Shown here in pieces: positions 19,489-30,749 of a stretch of 64,000 nt of DNA (position 1 is the stretch's first letter; every line of letters begins with the position of its first letter). Made by a program: the position numbers and the translations under genes. Below the pieces are notes generated by a model. It was given only the letters and a program-made list of their open reading frames with translations, was not told where the DNA came from and did no database searches. This DNA is from Amycolatopsis palatopharyngis (GTDB taxonomy: Bacteria; Actinomycetota; Actinomycetes; Mycobacteriales; Pseudonocardiaceae): NCBI RefSeq assembly GCF_003385185.1, contig NZ_PQHZ01000002.1, positions 213,447 through 277,446 on the forward strand. The letters are read 5' to 3'.

Positions 19489-19616
19489 CGCACTTTCCCG
19501 GGAAAGCGCGATGGTTGCACGCGCGCGGTATCGCACTTTCCCGGGAAAGCGCGACATCGCCGAGGTCCCGTCCCAGCTCACGGGCTTGCTCCCGCGCACT
19601 TTCCCGGGAAAGTGCG
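19489..19616. repeat. Three copies of a 22-bp palindromic repeat
   Basis: Copies lie at 19489-19510, 19532-19553 and 19595-19616. The third is a perfect palindrome: CGCACTTTCCC followed directly by its reverse complement GGGAAAGTGCG. Copies 1 and 2 differ in the same place (AAAGCGCG instead of AAAGTGCG). The copies fill the gap between the 3' end of a plus-strand gene and the 3' end of fabF on the minus strand, consistent with a shared bidirectional transcription end. Confidence 0.9.
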
Positions 19617-19628
19617 AGGGAGGGGTGC

Positions 19629-20876
19629 TCAGGCGGTGGTGAACAGCAGGGCCGTGTTGTGCCCGCCGAATCCGAACGAGTTGCTGATGGCCGCGCTCAG
19701 TTCGACCTTGCGCGGACTGCCTGCCACGACGTCGAGGTCGACCTTCGGGTCGAGGTTCTCGAGGTTCAGCGTCGCCGGGACGATGCCGTGGTACAGCGCC
19801 AGAATGGTGGCGATTCCCTCGACCGCACCCGCACCGCCGACCAGGTGGCCGAGGGCACCCTTCGGGGCGGTGACCACCGGATGCCTGCCGATCGCCGAAC
19901 GGATCGCGGCGGCCTCACCTACGTCACCGACGACGGTCGAGGTGGCGTGGGCGTTGACGTGGCCCACGTCGGTGGCCTCGAGCCCGGCCATCCGGATGGC
20001 GTTGCGCATCGCCGAGATCTGGCCGATGCCCTCCGGGTGGTTGCCGGTGATGTGGTGGGCGTCGGAGGTGATGCCGTACCCGCCGAGCTTCGCGTACACC
20101 CGCGCTCCGCGCTGCGCCGCGAGGTCGGCGCGCTCCAGGATCACCACGCCCGCACCCTCACCGAGGACGAAGCCGTCCCGGTCGGTGTCGAACGGCCGTG
20201 AGGCGAGTTCGGGAGCGTCGTTGCGGGTGGAGACCGTGCGGGCCTGGGCGAATCCGGCGATGGTGATCGGGTGGATGCAGGACTCGGCCCCGCCCGCGAT
20301 CACCACGTCCGCGCGACCGGACTGGATCATCTGGACACCGTTCGCGATCCCCTCCGCACCGGAGGCACACGCCGAAGCCGGCGAGTGCACTCCGGCACGG
20401 GCCCTGAGGTCGATCCCGACGTGCGCGGCAGGGCCGTTCGGCATCAGCATCGGGACGGTCAGCGGAGACACCTTGCGGATGCCGTGCTCCTCCAGCAGAT
20501 CGTCCTGAGCCAGCAGGGTCAGCGGGCCACCGATGCCGGTACCGATCGAGACGCCGAGCCGCTCCGGGTCGACGTCGGTGTGCTCCTCCGTCGGCTCGGT
20601 GTAGCCCGCGTCCGCCCATGCCTGTCGCGCGGCGATGAGCGCGACCTGCTCGCAGCGGTCCAGGCGGCGCGCCTGCACGCGCGGGATCTTCTCCGCTGGG
20701 TCCTCGGCGAGGGTGGCACCGATCCGTACCGGCAGGTCGAATCGCTCGACCCAGTCGGCCTCGATCGGGCGGATACCACTTCGGCCGTCGAGCAGTCCGT
20801 CCCAGGTGGACGCGACGTCTCCGCCGAGCGGCGTGGTGGCGCCGAGCCCGGTGATCACGACGTCGATGTTGCTCAT
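19629..20876 (-). CDS. fabF: Beta-ketoacyl-ACP synthase II
   Basis: A 415-residue condensing enzyme (KasA/FabF group). The nucleophile Cys170 lies in SACASGAEG. The two active-site histidines are in NAHATSTVVGD and in KGALGHLVGGAG. The C-terminal FGFGGHNTALLF is a family signature. It elongates acyl-ACP by decarboxylative condensation with malonyl-ACP. It is the last gene of the fabD-fabH-acpP-fabF unit. Close in-genome paralogues such as polyketide KS domains are less likely, given the neighbours. Confidence 0.94.
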   Translation of the reverse strand: MSNIDVVITGLGATTPLGGDVASTWDGLLDGRSGIRPIEADWVERFDLPVRIGATLAEDPAEKIPRVQARRLDRCEQVALIAARQAWADAGYTEPTEEHTDVDPERLGVSIGTGIGGPLTLLAQDDLLEEHGIRKVSPLTVPMLMPNGPAAHVGIDLRARAGVHSPASACASGAEGIANGVQMIQSGRADVVIAGGAESCIHPITIAGFAQARTVSTRNDAPELASRPFDTDRDGFVLGEGAGVVILERADLAAQRGARVYAKLGGYGITSDAHHITGNHPEGIGQISAMRNAIRMAGLEATDVGHVNAHATSTVVGDVGEAAAIRSAIGRHPVVTAPKGALGHLVGGAGAVEGIATILALYHGIVPATLNLENLDPKVDLDVVAGSPRKVELSAAISNSFGFGGHNTALLFTTA

Positions 20877-20919
20877 TGCATTCTCCCCGAGGGTTTGCCA
20901 GCGGTGTTTGCTACTTCGG

Positions 20920-21165
20920 TTACTTCGAGTTGTTGGAGACGTAGTCGACCGCGTCGCCGACCGTCTTCAGGTTCGCGAGCTCGTCGTCCGGAATCTTCAC
21001 CCCGAACTTGTCCTCCGCCTGCACGGCGATCTCGACCATCGACAGCGAGTCGATGTCGAGGTCGTCCACGAAGGACTTCTCGGTCGTCACGTCGTCCTGT
21101 GCGACTCCGGCGACCTCCTCCACGATCTCGGCGAGGCCGGAGAGGATCTCTTGCTTGTCAGCCAC
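20920..21165 (-). CDS. acpP: Acyl carrier protein
   Basis: An 81-residue acidic protein. DDLDIDSLSMVEIAV carries the phosphopantetheine attachment residue Ser40 in the DSL motif. It sits between fabH and fabF, so it is the primary FAS-II carrier rather than a polyketide or NRPS carrier. Confidence 0.95.
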   Translation of the reverse strand: MADKQEILSGLAEIVEEVAGVAQDDVTTEKSFVDDLDIDSLSMVEIAVQAEDKFGVKIPDDELANLKTVGDAVDYVSNNSK

Positions 21166-21235
21166 TGGGGTGTTCCTTCCTGATTACTGGTCCTGCTCGG
21201 TCCGGTGGGCACGGTGCCCGCCGGGGTAAGTGGTA

Positions 21236-22213
21236 TCACGGGCAGATGATGACCTGGCCCGCGTAGGACAGTCCGGCGCCGGAGCCGACCGCGAGCACGA
21301 CGTCGCCCCGCTTCGCCCTGCCCTCGGCGCGCATGTGATCCAGCGCCAGCGGGATCGAGGCCGAGGAGGTATTGCCGGAGTACTTGATGTCGTCGGCGAC
21401 CACCATGTCCTCCCGCGCTCCCTTGGCCCGCAGCCGTTTGGCGATCGCCTCGACGATGCGCAGGTTCGCCTGGTGCGGTACGAGCACGTCGACGTCGGCG
21501 GGCTCGAGTCCGGCCAGCTCCAGTGCACGCAGGGCGATCGGCGCTATCTGCGTCGTCGCCCAGCGGAACACCGCCTGCCCCTCCTGGTAAATGTACTTGT
21601 GTTCGCGCATGTAGATCGTGTCCACCAGATCACCGGCGCTGCCCCAGGCCACCGGCCCGATGCCTGGCTCTTCGGCAGGACCGACCACGGCGGCGCCCGC
21701 ACCGTCGGCGAAGATGATCGCGTTGGACCTGTCCACCGGGTCGACGACATCGGTGAGTTTCTCCGCGCCGATGACCAGCACCCGGCCCGAGGATCCGGAA
21801 CGGATCAGGTCGGATGCCACCGCGAGGCCGTAGCAGAATCCGGCGCATGCGGCGTTCAGGTCGAACGCGCCTGCCGCCGTGATGCCGAGCCGGTCGGCGA
21901 CCTGCGCCGCGGCGTTCGGGATGGGCGAGGGCATCGTGCAGTTCGGCACGATCACGGTGTCCACGTCGCCCGGTTCGAGACCCGCGTCAGCCAGCGCCCG
22001 CACGCCCGCGGTGACCGCCATGTCCGGCAGCGACTCGTCCTTGTCGGCGAATCGGCGTTCGATGATGCCGACCCTGTCCCGGATCCACTGGTCGGTGGTC
22101 TCCATGATCTTGGAAAGGTCGTCGTTCGTGACGATCCGCTCGGGTTGCGCGCTACCGAGACCGAGCACGCGAGTGGCCGCGGGACCCTGCTTGAGGCGAA
22201 GTGCAGGGCTCAT
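21236..22213 (-). CDS. fabH: Beta-ketoacyl-ACP synthase III
   Basis: A 325-residue initiation condensing enzyme. The triad is visible: Cys123 in NAACAGFCYG, His in PHQANLRI and Asn in SGNTSSAS. It condenses an acyl-CoA starter with malonyl-ACP to start fatty acid synthesis. In actinobacteria the starters are often branched, or long in mycolate producers. Its ATG overlaps the end of fabD by 4 bases (ATGA at 22210-22213), indicating translational coupling. Confidence 0.94.
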   Translation of the reverse strand: MSPALRLKQGPAATRVLGLGSAQPERIVTNDDLSKIMETTDQWIRDRVGIIERRFADKDESLPDMAVTAGVRALADAGLEPGDVDTVIVPNCTMPSPIPNAAAQVADRLGITAAGAFDLNAACAGFCYGLAVASDLIRSGSSGRVLVIGAEKLTDVVDPVDRSNAIIFADGAGAAVVGPAEEPGIGPVAWGSAGDLVDTIYMREHKYIYQEGQAVFRWATTQIAPIALRALELAGLEPADVDVLVPHQANLRIVEAIAKRLRAKGAREDMVVADDIKYSGNTSSASIPLALDHMRAEGRAKRGDVVLAVGSGAGLSYAGQVIICP

Positions 22214-23163
22214 CGCGCGTTCTCCTGATCGTTGTCGGTCAGCTCTGCCGCCGCGCCGAGGTTCTCGGGTGTCTTCACCGCCACGGTCGCGGTGACCGTG
22301 CCCTTGAGCTCACGTTTGACCAGGCCGGTGAGCGTGCCCGCGGGCGGTAGCTCCACGGTGGCGGTGACGCCCATCGAGGCGAGGCCCCGCATGGTGAGAT
22401 CCCAGCGGACCGGGCGGGTCACCTGCGCGACCAGGCGCTCCAGGTACTCCGCGCCGGTGTCCACCACCGTACCGTCGGAATTGGACAGCAGCGGCCGGGT
22501 CGGGTCGCCGGGGGAGATGTCCGCCACATGTGCCCGCAGCGCCTCCTCGGCGGGGGCCATGTAACTGGTGTGGAAGGCGCCCGCGACCTTGAGGGCGCGA
22601 ACCTTGGTGCCCTCCATCGGTTCGGCGACGATGCGTTCGATCGCAGCGGCGGAACCCGAGGCGACGATCTGACCCGCACCGTTCTGGTTCGCCGCGATCA
22701 GCCCGTGGCTCTCCAGCCAGGCGACGACCTCCTGCGGGTCGCCGAGCATTACAGCGGCCATGCTGGTCGGTTCGGCCGCGCAGGCCTTCGCCATCTCCGC
22801 GCCACGGACCGCGGCGAGCGCGACGGCCTCGGCCGGTGAAAGCACGCCGGCGACGGCGGCGGCCGCGAGCTCACCCACGGAGTGCCCTGCGACGGGGGCG
22901 TCGGCCGGGAGGTCGACCTGTGTGCTCAGCTGATCGAACGCGAGCAACGACAGCGCGACGATCAGGGGCTGCGCGACGGCCGTGTCCTGGATTTCCTCCG
23001 CACCCGCCTCGGTGCCGAGGTGGACGAGATCGAGTCCGCTGCGCTGCGACCACTCGTCGAGACGAGCCCGTGCGCCGTCGACCTCGAGCCAGGGCGCGAA
23101 CATGCCGGGGGCCTGGGACCCCTGTCCGGGGGAGAGGAGGGCAATCACCCCTCTAGGGAACAC
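22210..23163 (-). CDS. fabD: Malonyl-CoA:ACP transacylase
   Basis: A protein of about 312-317 residues. LLSPGQGSQAPGM is the conserved start. GHSVGELAA contains the catalytic Ser of the GHSxGE motif, and AFHTSYM holds the active-site His. It transfers malonyl from CoA to ACP for the downstream condensing enzymes. Two GTG starts are possible, at 23163 and at 23148. The latter gives the usual family N-terminus (M-IALLSPGQGSQ), but the ribosome-binding site evidence is weak for both. First gene of the FAS-II unit, following fasR. Confidence 0.93.
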   Translation of the reverse strand: MFPRGVIALLSPGQGSQAPGMFAPWLEVDGARARLDEWSQRSGLDLVHLGTEAGAEEIQDTAVAQPLIVALSLLAFDQLSTQVDLPADAPVAGHSVGELAAAAVAGVLSPAEAVALAAVRGAEMAKACAAEPTSMAAVMLGDPQEVVAWLESHGLIAANQNGAGQIVASGSAAAIERIVAEPMEGTKVRALKVAGAFHTSYMAPAEEALRAHVADISPGDPTRPLLSNSDGTVVDTGAEYLERLVAQVTRPVRWDLTMRGLASMGVTATVELPPAGTLTGLVKRELKGTVTATVAVKTPENLGAAAELTDNDQENAR

Positions 23164-23302
23164 GGTGAAGCGGGGTTCCCGTGATGCCGCCGGTCACCAA
23201 GTCCGCCGTGTGGAATTGGAGGGATCCTACAAAAGTTACGTCGAGATGAACGGTCGTAACGACGCCAGGTTGTCGGGTTCGGGTAGTTTTCGGTGACCCA
23301 GC

Positions 23303-24517
23303 TCACCACAGGCCCCGGCCGCGCGCGAGCCTGCCGACCGTGAGCGCGATCCGCAGCACCAGCGCGTCTCGTGGTTCGGCGGCGTGCCTGCCGGTCAGTT
23401 CCGCGGCCTTACGCAGCCGGTATCTGACGGTGTTGGGGTGGACGAACAGGATGCGGGCGCAGGTCTCCAGCACGCCACCGCTCTCCAGGTAGGTCTCGAC
23501 GGTCTGCAGCAGCGCGGGGCCTGCCTCTTCCAACGGGCGCGCGATCTCTTCGATGAGCAGCCGTTCGGCTTCGGCGTCGCCGGAGAGTGCGCGCTCGGGT
23601 AGCAGTTCCACCGACCGGACGGGCCGGGGCGCGGACGGCCAGCCGACCACCGCACGCAGACCGGACAGTGCCTCCACCGCGCTCTGGTGGGCATCGGCGA
23701 GACTGGTCGCTGTCGGCCCGGCGACCACAGGACCCTCGCCGAAGGCGACCGACAAGGACGCCAGCATCTCGCGGTCCTTCGCCGTTCCCTCGGTGGGGCC
23801 GGCCACCACGACGACCAGCCGGGAACCCTGTACCCCCAGCAGTACCGGCCTGCCGACACGGGCGGCGCGGCTGCGTACCTCGAACACGACGGTCGGCGGA
23901 TCTTCCGAGGGCGGGTTGCCGACGAGCACGGTCGCCTTGGCCGCCGGGTCCCAGCCGAGCGCAGCGGCCCGGGAGAGCACCGATTCCTCGGCGTCACCGC
24001 GAACAACGCCGTCCACCACGAGGGCCTCGAGTCGCGCGTCCCAGGCTCCGCGGGCCTCGGCCGCCGCCGCGTAGGAGTTCGCAGCGGCGAAGGCGATCTC
24101 CCGGCCGTAGCGGAGGATGCCCTCGATCAGGGCTGCCCGTTCCGTCTCGTTCGCCGCGAACTCCGGCAGTTGCTCCTCGAAGACCTCGATCGCCAGCCGG
24201 ACCAGTCCGACCGTCTGCCGCAGGCTGATCCACCGGGACAGTTCCTGTGGTGCCCCCCGGAACGCCTCGGTGGTGAGGTTGAGTGCTTCTTTCGAATCCC
24301 GGAGCCAGCCGACGAATCCGGCGGCACCCGTTTGAGTGATCAGCAGGACTCCCGCACGTTGATCGGCGGGCATCCGGTTGAACCAGGGAAGCCGCTCCTC
24401 CATCGCGGCCACGCTCGCCGAGGCGAGCCTGCCCGATGCGCGTTCGAGATCGCGGAGTGTCTTCGCCGAGAGGCCGTGTTGTTTGGGGGCCTGACCGCGG
24501 GAGTTGGTCTGTGTCAT
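23303..24517 (-). CDS. fasR: Transcriptional activator of fatty acid synthesis genes (FasR type)
   Basis: A 404-residue protein. The C-terminal PucR-type helix-turn-helix (YLESGGVLETCARILFVHPNTVRYRLRKAAELTG) follows a GGDEF-like/linker region and a helical N-terminal domain. In Streptomyces, FasR has this length and architecture, lies immediately upstream of fabD-fabH-acpP-fabF, and activates that operon. The same order is seen here, on the same strand with a 139-bp gap. The ATG at 24517 is the first in frame. A hairpin with a U-run in its leader (24577-24629) could add attenuation control. Confidence 0.85.
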   Translation of the reverse strand: MTQTNSRGQAPKQHGLSAKTLRDLERASGRLASASVAAMEERLPWFNRMPADQRAGVLLITQTGAAGFVGWLRDSKEALNLTTEAFRGAPQELSRWISLRQTVGLVRLAIEVFEEQLPEFAANETERAALIEGILRYGREIAFAAANSYAAAAEARGAWDARLEALVVDGVVRGDAEESVLSRAAALGWDPAAKATVLVGNPPSEDPPTVVFEVRSRAARVGRPVLLGVQGSRLVVVVAGPTEGTAKDREMLASLSVAFGEGPVVAGPTATSLADAHQSAVEALSGLRAVVGWPSAPRPVRSVELLPERALSGDAEAERLLIEEIARPLEEAGPALLQTVETYLESGGVLETCARILFVHPNTVRYRLRKAAELTGRHAAEPRDALVLRIALTVGRLARGRGLW

Positions 24518-24576
24518 GACGTGGTCGATCGTACGTCGCTCGGCCGGGAACGAGGGTGCCGCCGCTCGTCACGGGG

Positions 24577-24629
24577 AAAAACCCGAGGCCGCCCGGCGCG
24601 CTGCGGTTCTCGCTGCGCCGGACGGCCTC
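24577..24629 (-). terminator. Intrinsic terminator or attenuator in the fasR leader
   Basis: On the minus strand GAGGCCGTCCGGCGC (24629 to 24615) pairs with GCGCCGGGCGGCCTC (24599 to 24585), with a single T/G position inside a 15-bp stem. CGGG and TTTTT (24581-24577) follow. It is about 60 bases upstream of the fasR start, so it would lie in the fasR 5' leader if transcription begins beyond 24630. Otherwise it stops antisense transcripts from the divergent side. Confidence 0.55.
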
Positions 24630-24785
24630 GTCTCCCCGGTCCCCACCGGTACTTCCACTATGGACCGAGTGGATCTTCCGCGCCAGCGGGCTCACTCGTT
24701 CGTGGGGTGCTCGAGTTGCTGGAGTGGCGCAAGTGCACAACGATCCCGGCACTGAAGAACTCACAGCTCGACCTAGGAGGAGATA

Positions 24786-25541
24786 GTGGGCGAGCAGCTC
24801 AAGGACGGGCTGGGCCAGGCCTGGAGTCTGGTTGCGACATTCGTACCGAAACTCATCGGCTTCCTGATCATCCTGCTCATCGGCTGGCTCATCGCGAAGG
24901 CGGTGTCCAAGGCGCTGACCATGGTGCTCGGCAAGCTCGGGTTCCGCACTCTGATCGACAAGACGGGCCTGAAGGGGATGCTCCGGGAGTCGAACCTCGA
25001 CGCCGTGAACATCATCGGCAAGCTGGCCTATTACTTCATTCTGCTGATCGCCCTGCAACTCGCCTTCGGCGTGTTCGGGCCGAGCAATCCGGTGAGCCAA
25101 CTGCTCAACCAGGTAATCGCGTTCCTGCCGCGGATCGTGGTCGGCATCGTGCTGCTCATCGTGGCGGCGGCGATCGCCAAGGTCGTCCGCGACATGGTCA
25201 CCAGCGCACTCGGTGCACGGCCCGCAGGCGGCCTGCTCGGCACGATCGCCTACTGGCTGATCATGGCGCTGGGCATCATCGCGGCACTGAATCAGGTGAA
25301 CATCGCGACCACGGTGACCACGCCGGTGCTGATCACCGTGCTGGCCACTATCGGCGGTGTCATCGTCGTCGGCTTCGGCGGCGGTCTGGTGAAGCCGGCC
25401 CAGCAGCGCTGGGAAGGCTGGCTGAACAACCTGCAGGGTCAGCTCGGCAAGGGTGCCGACCAGACCGGCAGGACCTCGGTGGGCACCGGTACCGGAAGTG
25501 CGGCCACCTCGTCGGAGTCCACCCCAAGGGGAGAGGTCTGA
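24786..25541 (+). CDS. Mechanosensitive-channel-like membrane protein (CmpX/TM-helix repeat family)
   Basis: A 251-residue protein with four to five hydrophobic helices. Repeated GFLIILLIGWLIAKAVSKAL / GIVLLIVAAAIAKVVRDMV segments are typical of the PF05552 'TM helix' repeat proteins, including cyanobacterial CmpX and MscS-related proteins. An LDAVNIIGKLAYYFILLIALQLAF stretch separates them. It lacks the C-terminal MscS beta domain, so it is probably a channel-like or scaffold protein rather than classical MscS. AGGAGGAGATA places the GTG start at 24786. The C-terminal tail is Ser/Thr/Gly-rich and probably disordered. Confidence 0.7.
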   Translation: MGEQLKDGLGQAWSLVATFVPKLIGFLIILLIGWLIAKAVSKALTMVLGKLGFRTLIDKTGLKGMLRESNLDAVNIIGKLAYYFILLIALQLAFGVFGPSNPVSQLLNQVIAFLPRIVVGIVLLIVAAAIAKVVRDMVTSALGARPAGGLLGTIAYWLIMALGIIAALNQVNIATTVTTPVLITVLATIGGVIVVGFGGGLVKPAQQRWEGWLNNLQGQLGKGADQTGRTSVGTGTGSAATSSESTPRGEV

Positions 25542-25565
25542 TCGCCTAGCGGCTCCGGACCCCGG

Positions 25566-25626
25566 GTCGTTGGATGTCCCCAATGTGGCATTGGGGACAT
25601 CCAACGACCCCAATGCCACATTGGGG
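25566..25626. repeat. 30-bp-period palindromic repeat array, 2 units, between convergent genes
   Basis: Units at 25578-25596 and 25608-25626 are inverted copies 30 bp apart. The first unit is embedded in a much longer palindrome: 20-bp arms 25566-25585 and 25589-25608 match perfectly around the centre TGG. It lies between the ends of the converging membrane-protein and lactate-dehydrogenase-like genes, where it can act as a bidirectional terminator. Confidence 0.92.
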
Positions 25627-25649
25627 AACTTCCAGTCGGGGGACGCTCG

Positions 25650-26861
25650 TCAGCGAAGGGTCGCGTGGGTCGGGCTTAGTTCGGCGATCGAGCGCACTCC
25701 GAGCAGTTGCATCGTCCGGACGATCTCGGCACGCAGGATGTCCACCGTGCGCTGTACTCCGCGCTCGCCGCCGGCCATCAGTCCGTACAGGTACGCGCGG
25801 CCGATGAGACAGGTCTGTGCGCCCCTGGCGAGGGCGGCCACGATGTCCCCGCCGGAGAGGATGCCGGTGTCCAGCCAGACCTCGGCGTCGTCGCCGACCG
25901 CGTCCAGCGTCGGTGGCAGCAGTTCCAGCGGCGTCGGCGCCCTGTCCAGCTGACGGCCTCCGTGATTGGACAGTACGACGGCCTCGGCGCCGTGTTTGAC
26001 GATCTCGGCGGCGTCGTCGGGGTTCTGGATGCCCTTGACGACGAGCTTGCCCGGCCAGCTCGCCCGCACCCAGTCGAGTGCTTCGTAGTCCAGCGTCGGG
26101 TCGAACATCTTGTTGATCAGGTCGGCCACTGTGCCACCCCACGAGCTCAGTGAGGCGAAGGTCAGCGGCTCGGTGGTGAGCAGGTTGATCCACCAGGCAG
26201 GGTGCATGGCGCCGTCGAGGAAGGTGCGCAGGGTCAGCGCGGGCGGGATGGTCAGTCCGTTGCGGACATCGCGCATCCGTGCACCGCCGACCGGGGTGTC
26301 GACGGTGAGCATGAGCGTGTCGTAGCCCGACTCCCAGGCTCGCTGCATCAGGTCCTTGCCCGCGGAGCGATCGCGCCACACGTAGAGCTGGAACCACTTG
26401 CGGGCCCGCGGGGCGGCCGCGGCCACGTCCTCGATCGACGTCGTGCCCATTGTGGACAACGCGTATGGAATGCCCTCGCGCTGGGCGACCGTGGCGACCG
26501 CGCGTTCTCCCTCGTGGTTCATCATCCGGGTGAAACCGGTGGGGGCGAAGGCGAACGGCAGGGCGGAGCGGACCCCGAGGATGTCCGTACCGGTGTCCAC
26601 CTCGGCGACACCGCGCAGCACGTTTGGCCGGAACTCGATGTTGCGGAACGCCTGCCGGGCGCGGCGCAGGCTGTCCTCGAGTTCGGCCGCGCCGTCGGTG
26701 TAGTCGAAGACCGCCCGTGGGCTCCGTTTACGGGCGATCGTGCGTAGGTCGGCGATCGTGTGCGCCTTCGCGAGCCTGCGCTCGGTCGGGTTGAGCACGA
26801 TCGGCCGGGGCCGCAGGATCTCTGCCAACTCGGCAGGGCGGGGCACACGGCGCTGGGTCAT
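25650..26861 (-). CDS. lldD: FMN-dependent alpha-hydroxy-acid (L-lactate) dehydrogenase
   Basis: A 403-residue FMN-binding TIM-barrel protein. It has the flavin-site strands FAFAPTGFTRMMNHEGE, YALSTMGTTSIEDVAA and FQLYVWRDR. A substrate/catalytic Lys is in VVKGIQ, the active-site His is in SNHGGRQLD, and phosphate binding is in LDTGILSGGDIV and LIGRAYLYGLMAGGE. It oxidises L-lactate (or a similar 2-hydroxy acid) to the keto acid. The adjacent aceE gene makes lactate-to-pyruvate entry likely. The extended length matches mycobacterial LldD2. The ATG at 26861 has GGAGATGAAGG upstream. Extensions further upstream translate the repeat array and are artefacts. Confidence 0.85.
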   Translation of the reverse strand: MTQRRVPRPAELAEILRPRPIVLNPTERRLAKAHTIADLRTIARKRSPRAVFDYTDGAAELEDSLRRARQAFRNIEFRPNVLRGVAEVDTGTDILGVRSALPFAFAPTGFTRMMNHEGERAVATVAQREGIPYALSTMGTTSIEDVAAAAPRARKWFQLYVWRDRSAGKDLMQRAWESGYDTLMLTVDTPVGGARMRDVRNGLTIPPALTLRTFLDGAMHPAWWINLLTTEPLTFASLSSWGGTVADLINKMFDPTLDYEALDWVRASWPGKLVVKGIQNPDDAAEIVKHGAEAVVLSNHGGRQLDRAPTPLELLPPTLDAVGDDAEVWLDTGILSGGDIVAALARGAQTCLIGRAYLYGLMAGGERGVQRTVDILRAEIVRTMQLLGVRSIAELSPTHATLR

Positions 26862-26885
26862 GCCTTCATCTCCACGTCGGTTGTT

Positions 26886-26964
26886 CCCCAATGTGGCATT
26901 CGGGTACTTGAGCGTCCCCAATGTGGCATTGGGGACATCCAACGTCCCCAATGCCACATTGGGG
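26886..26964. repeat. 30-bp-period palindromic repeat array, 3 units
   Basis: Units start at 26886 (degenerate right arm, CATTCGGG), 26916 and 26946, exactly 30 bp apart, with the 11-base linkers TACTTGAGCGT and ACATCCAACGT. Units 2 and 3 are inverted relative to each other. The array is just downstream of the aceE stop and upstream of the lldD-like start on the same strand, so it could separate the two transcripts. Confidence 0.92.
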
Positions 26965-26980
26965 AACTTCGAGACCGCGG

Positions 26981-29770
<2,790 letters not shown>

Positions 29771-30234
29771 GGGATCTCCTCGCCGGTTGTAGCCGTGTTG
29801 CTAGCTGTTGCCTTGTGGTCGTGACACAGTCGCCGTTTCGACGGCGGCGAAATGTCGTTCGCCTGCCATCGTCGTCGCAAACGCGGCTCCCGTCACCGCT
29901 ACTGAGCGGTAACGTTCGCCTACCCCGCTGCGGCGCGTTTCGGCTGCTCCCGCCCCGTTCGGGGCACACCCTCCACCCTAGGCCAGACCGCTGTCGGCGG
30001 AACGGGCGAGCCGGTGCTGGGGCCGCCGGACAGCCGCCACTGCGGCCGGATCTGATACCGCCGAGTGACGTCCGGCGTGGCGCGGCGTGAGACACGACTT
30101 GTCGACGATCCGGTGTGGCCGGTTGCGTCGTCGGCCTCACCAGTGTTCGCTTACCCCATCTTTGTACAAACGTGCGGCGGCCAGACCGTCTGGAGTGACA
30201 CGTCGCACTCGGCTGCAGTTGGAGGAGTGAAGTC
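29771..30234. other. Divergent promoter region between aceE and the DUF3052 gene
   Basis: No convincing coding frame is present. The stretch contains symmetric words such as TTTCGACGGCGGCGAAA near 29837 and GCGGTAACGTTCGC near 29908. GGAGGAG at the right end serves the DUF3052 gene. It must hold the aceE promoter and probably its regulator sites, but I cannot assign a specific operator. Confidence 0.5.
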
Positions 30235-30651
30235 GTGGTCGCCGCGGGAGACGCTGAACACAACGGCGTCGCCGAGAGGCTTGGGATCAAGCCGGACATG
30301 GTGGTCCAGGAGATCGGCTGGGATGAGGACGTCGACGACGACGTCCGCGCAGCGATCGAGGAACAGATCGGTGCGGAACTCCTCGACGAGGATGCCGACG
30401 AGGTCATCGACGTCGTGCTGCTGTGGTGGCGCGAGGACGACGGTGACCTCGGTGACGCGCTGGTCGACGCCCGTGGACCACTCGACGACAACGGCGTGAT
30501 CTGGGTGTTCACACCCAAGACCGGGCAGCCGGGGCACGTCGAACCGAGTGATATCGCCGAAGCGGTCCCCACAGTGGGCCTTTCGCTGACCTCCAACGTG
30601 AGCATCAGCCCGAGTTGGGCAGGTGTGCGTCTGGTGCCGAGGTCCAAGTAG
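30235..30651 (+). CDS. DUF3052 family protein
   Basis: A 138-residue acidic protein (RLGIKPDMVVQEIGWDEDVDDDVRAAIEEQIG..., LLWWREDDGDLGDALVDA, GVIWVFTPKTGQPGHVEPSDI). This matches the actinobacterial DUF3052 family, which is encoded next to aceE and ahpE in mycobacteria (Rv2239c). No catalytic motif is evident and the role is unknown. The GTG start at 30235 follows a perfect GGAGGAG. Confidence 0.85.
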   Translation: MVAAGDAEHNGVAERLGIKPDMVVQEIGWDEDVDDDVRAAIEEQIGAELLDEDADEVIDVVLLWWREDDGDLGDALVDARGPLDDNGVIWVFTPKTGQPGHVEPSDIAEAVPTVGLSLTSNVSISPSWAGVRLVPRSK

Positions 30652-30749
30652 TCGATCAGCAAGTGGGCCATCAACGGGTGAACCCTGCGAGATAGGGTGA
30701 TCTGGCACGGTAGGACGCAGCAGCGCTCACCAGGGAGAGGATTCGCGGT

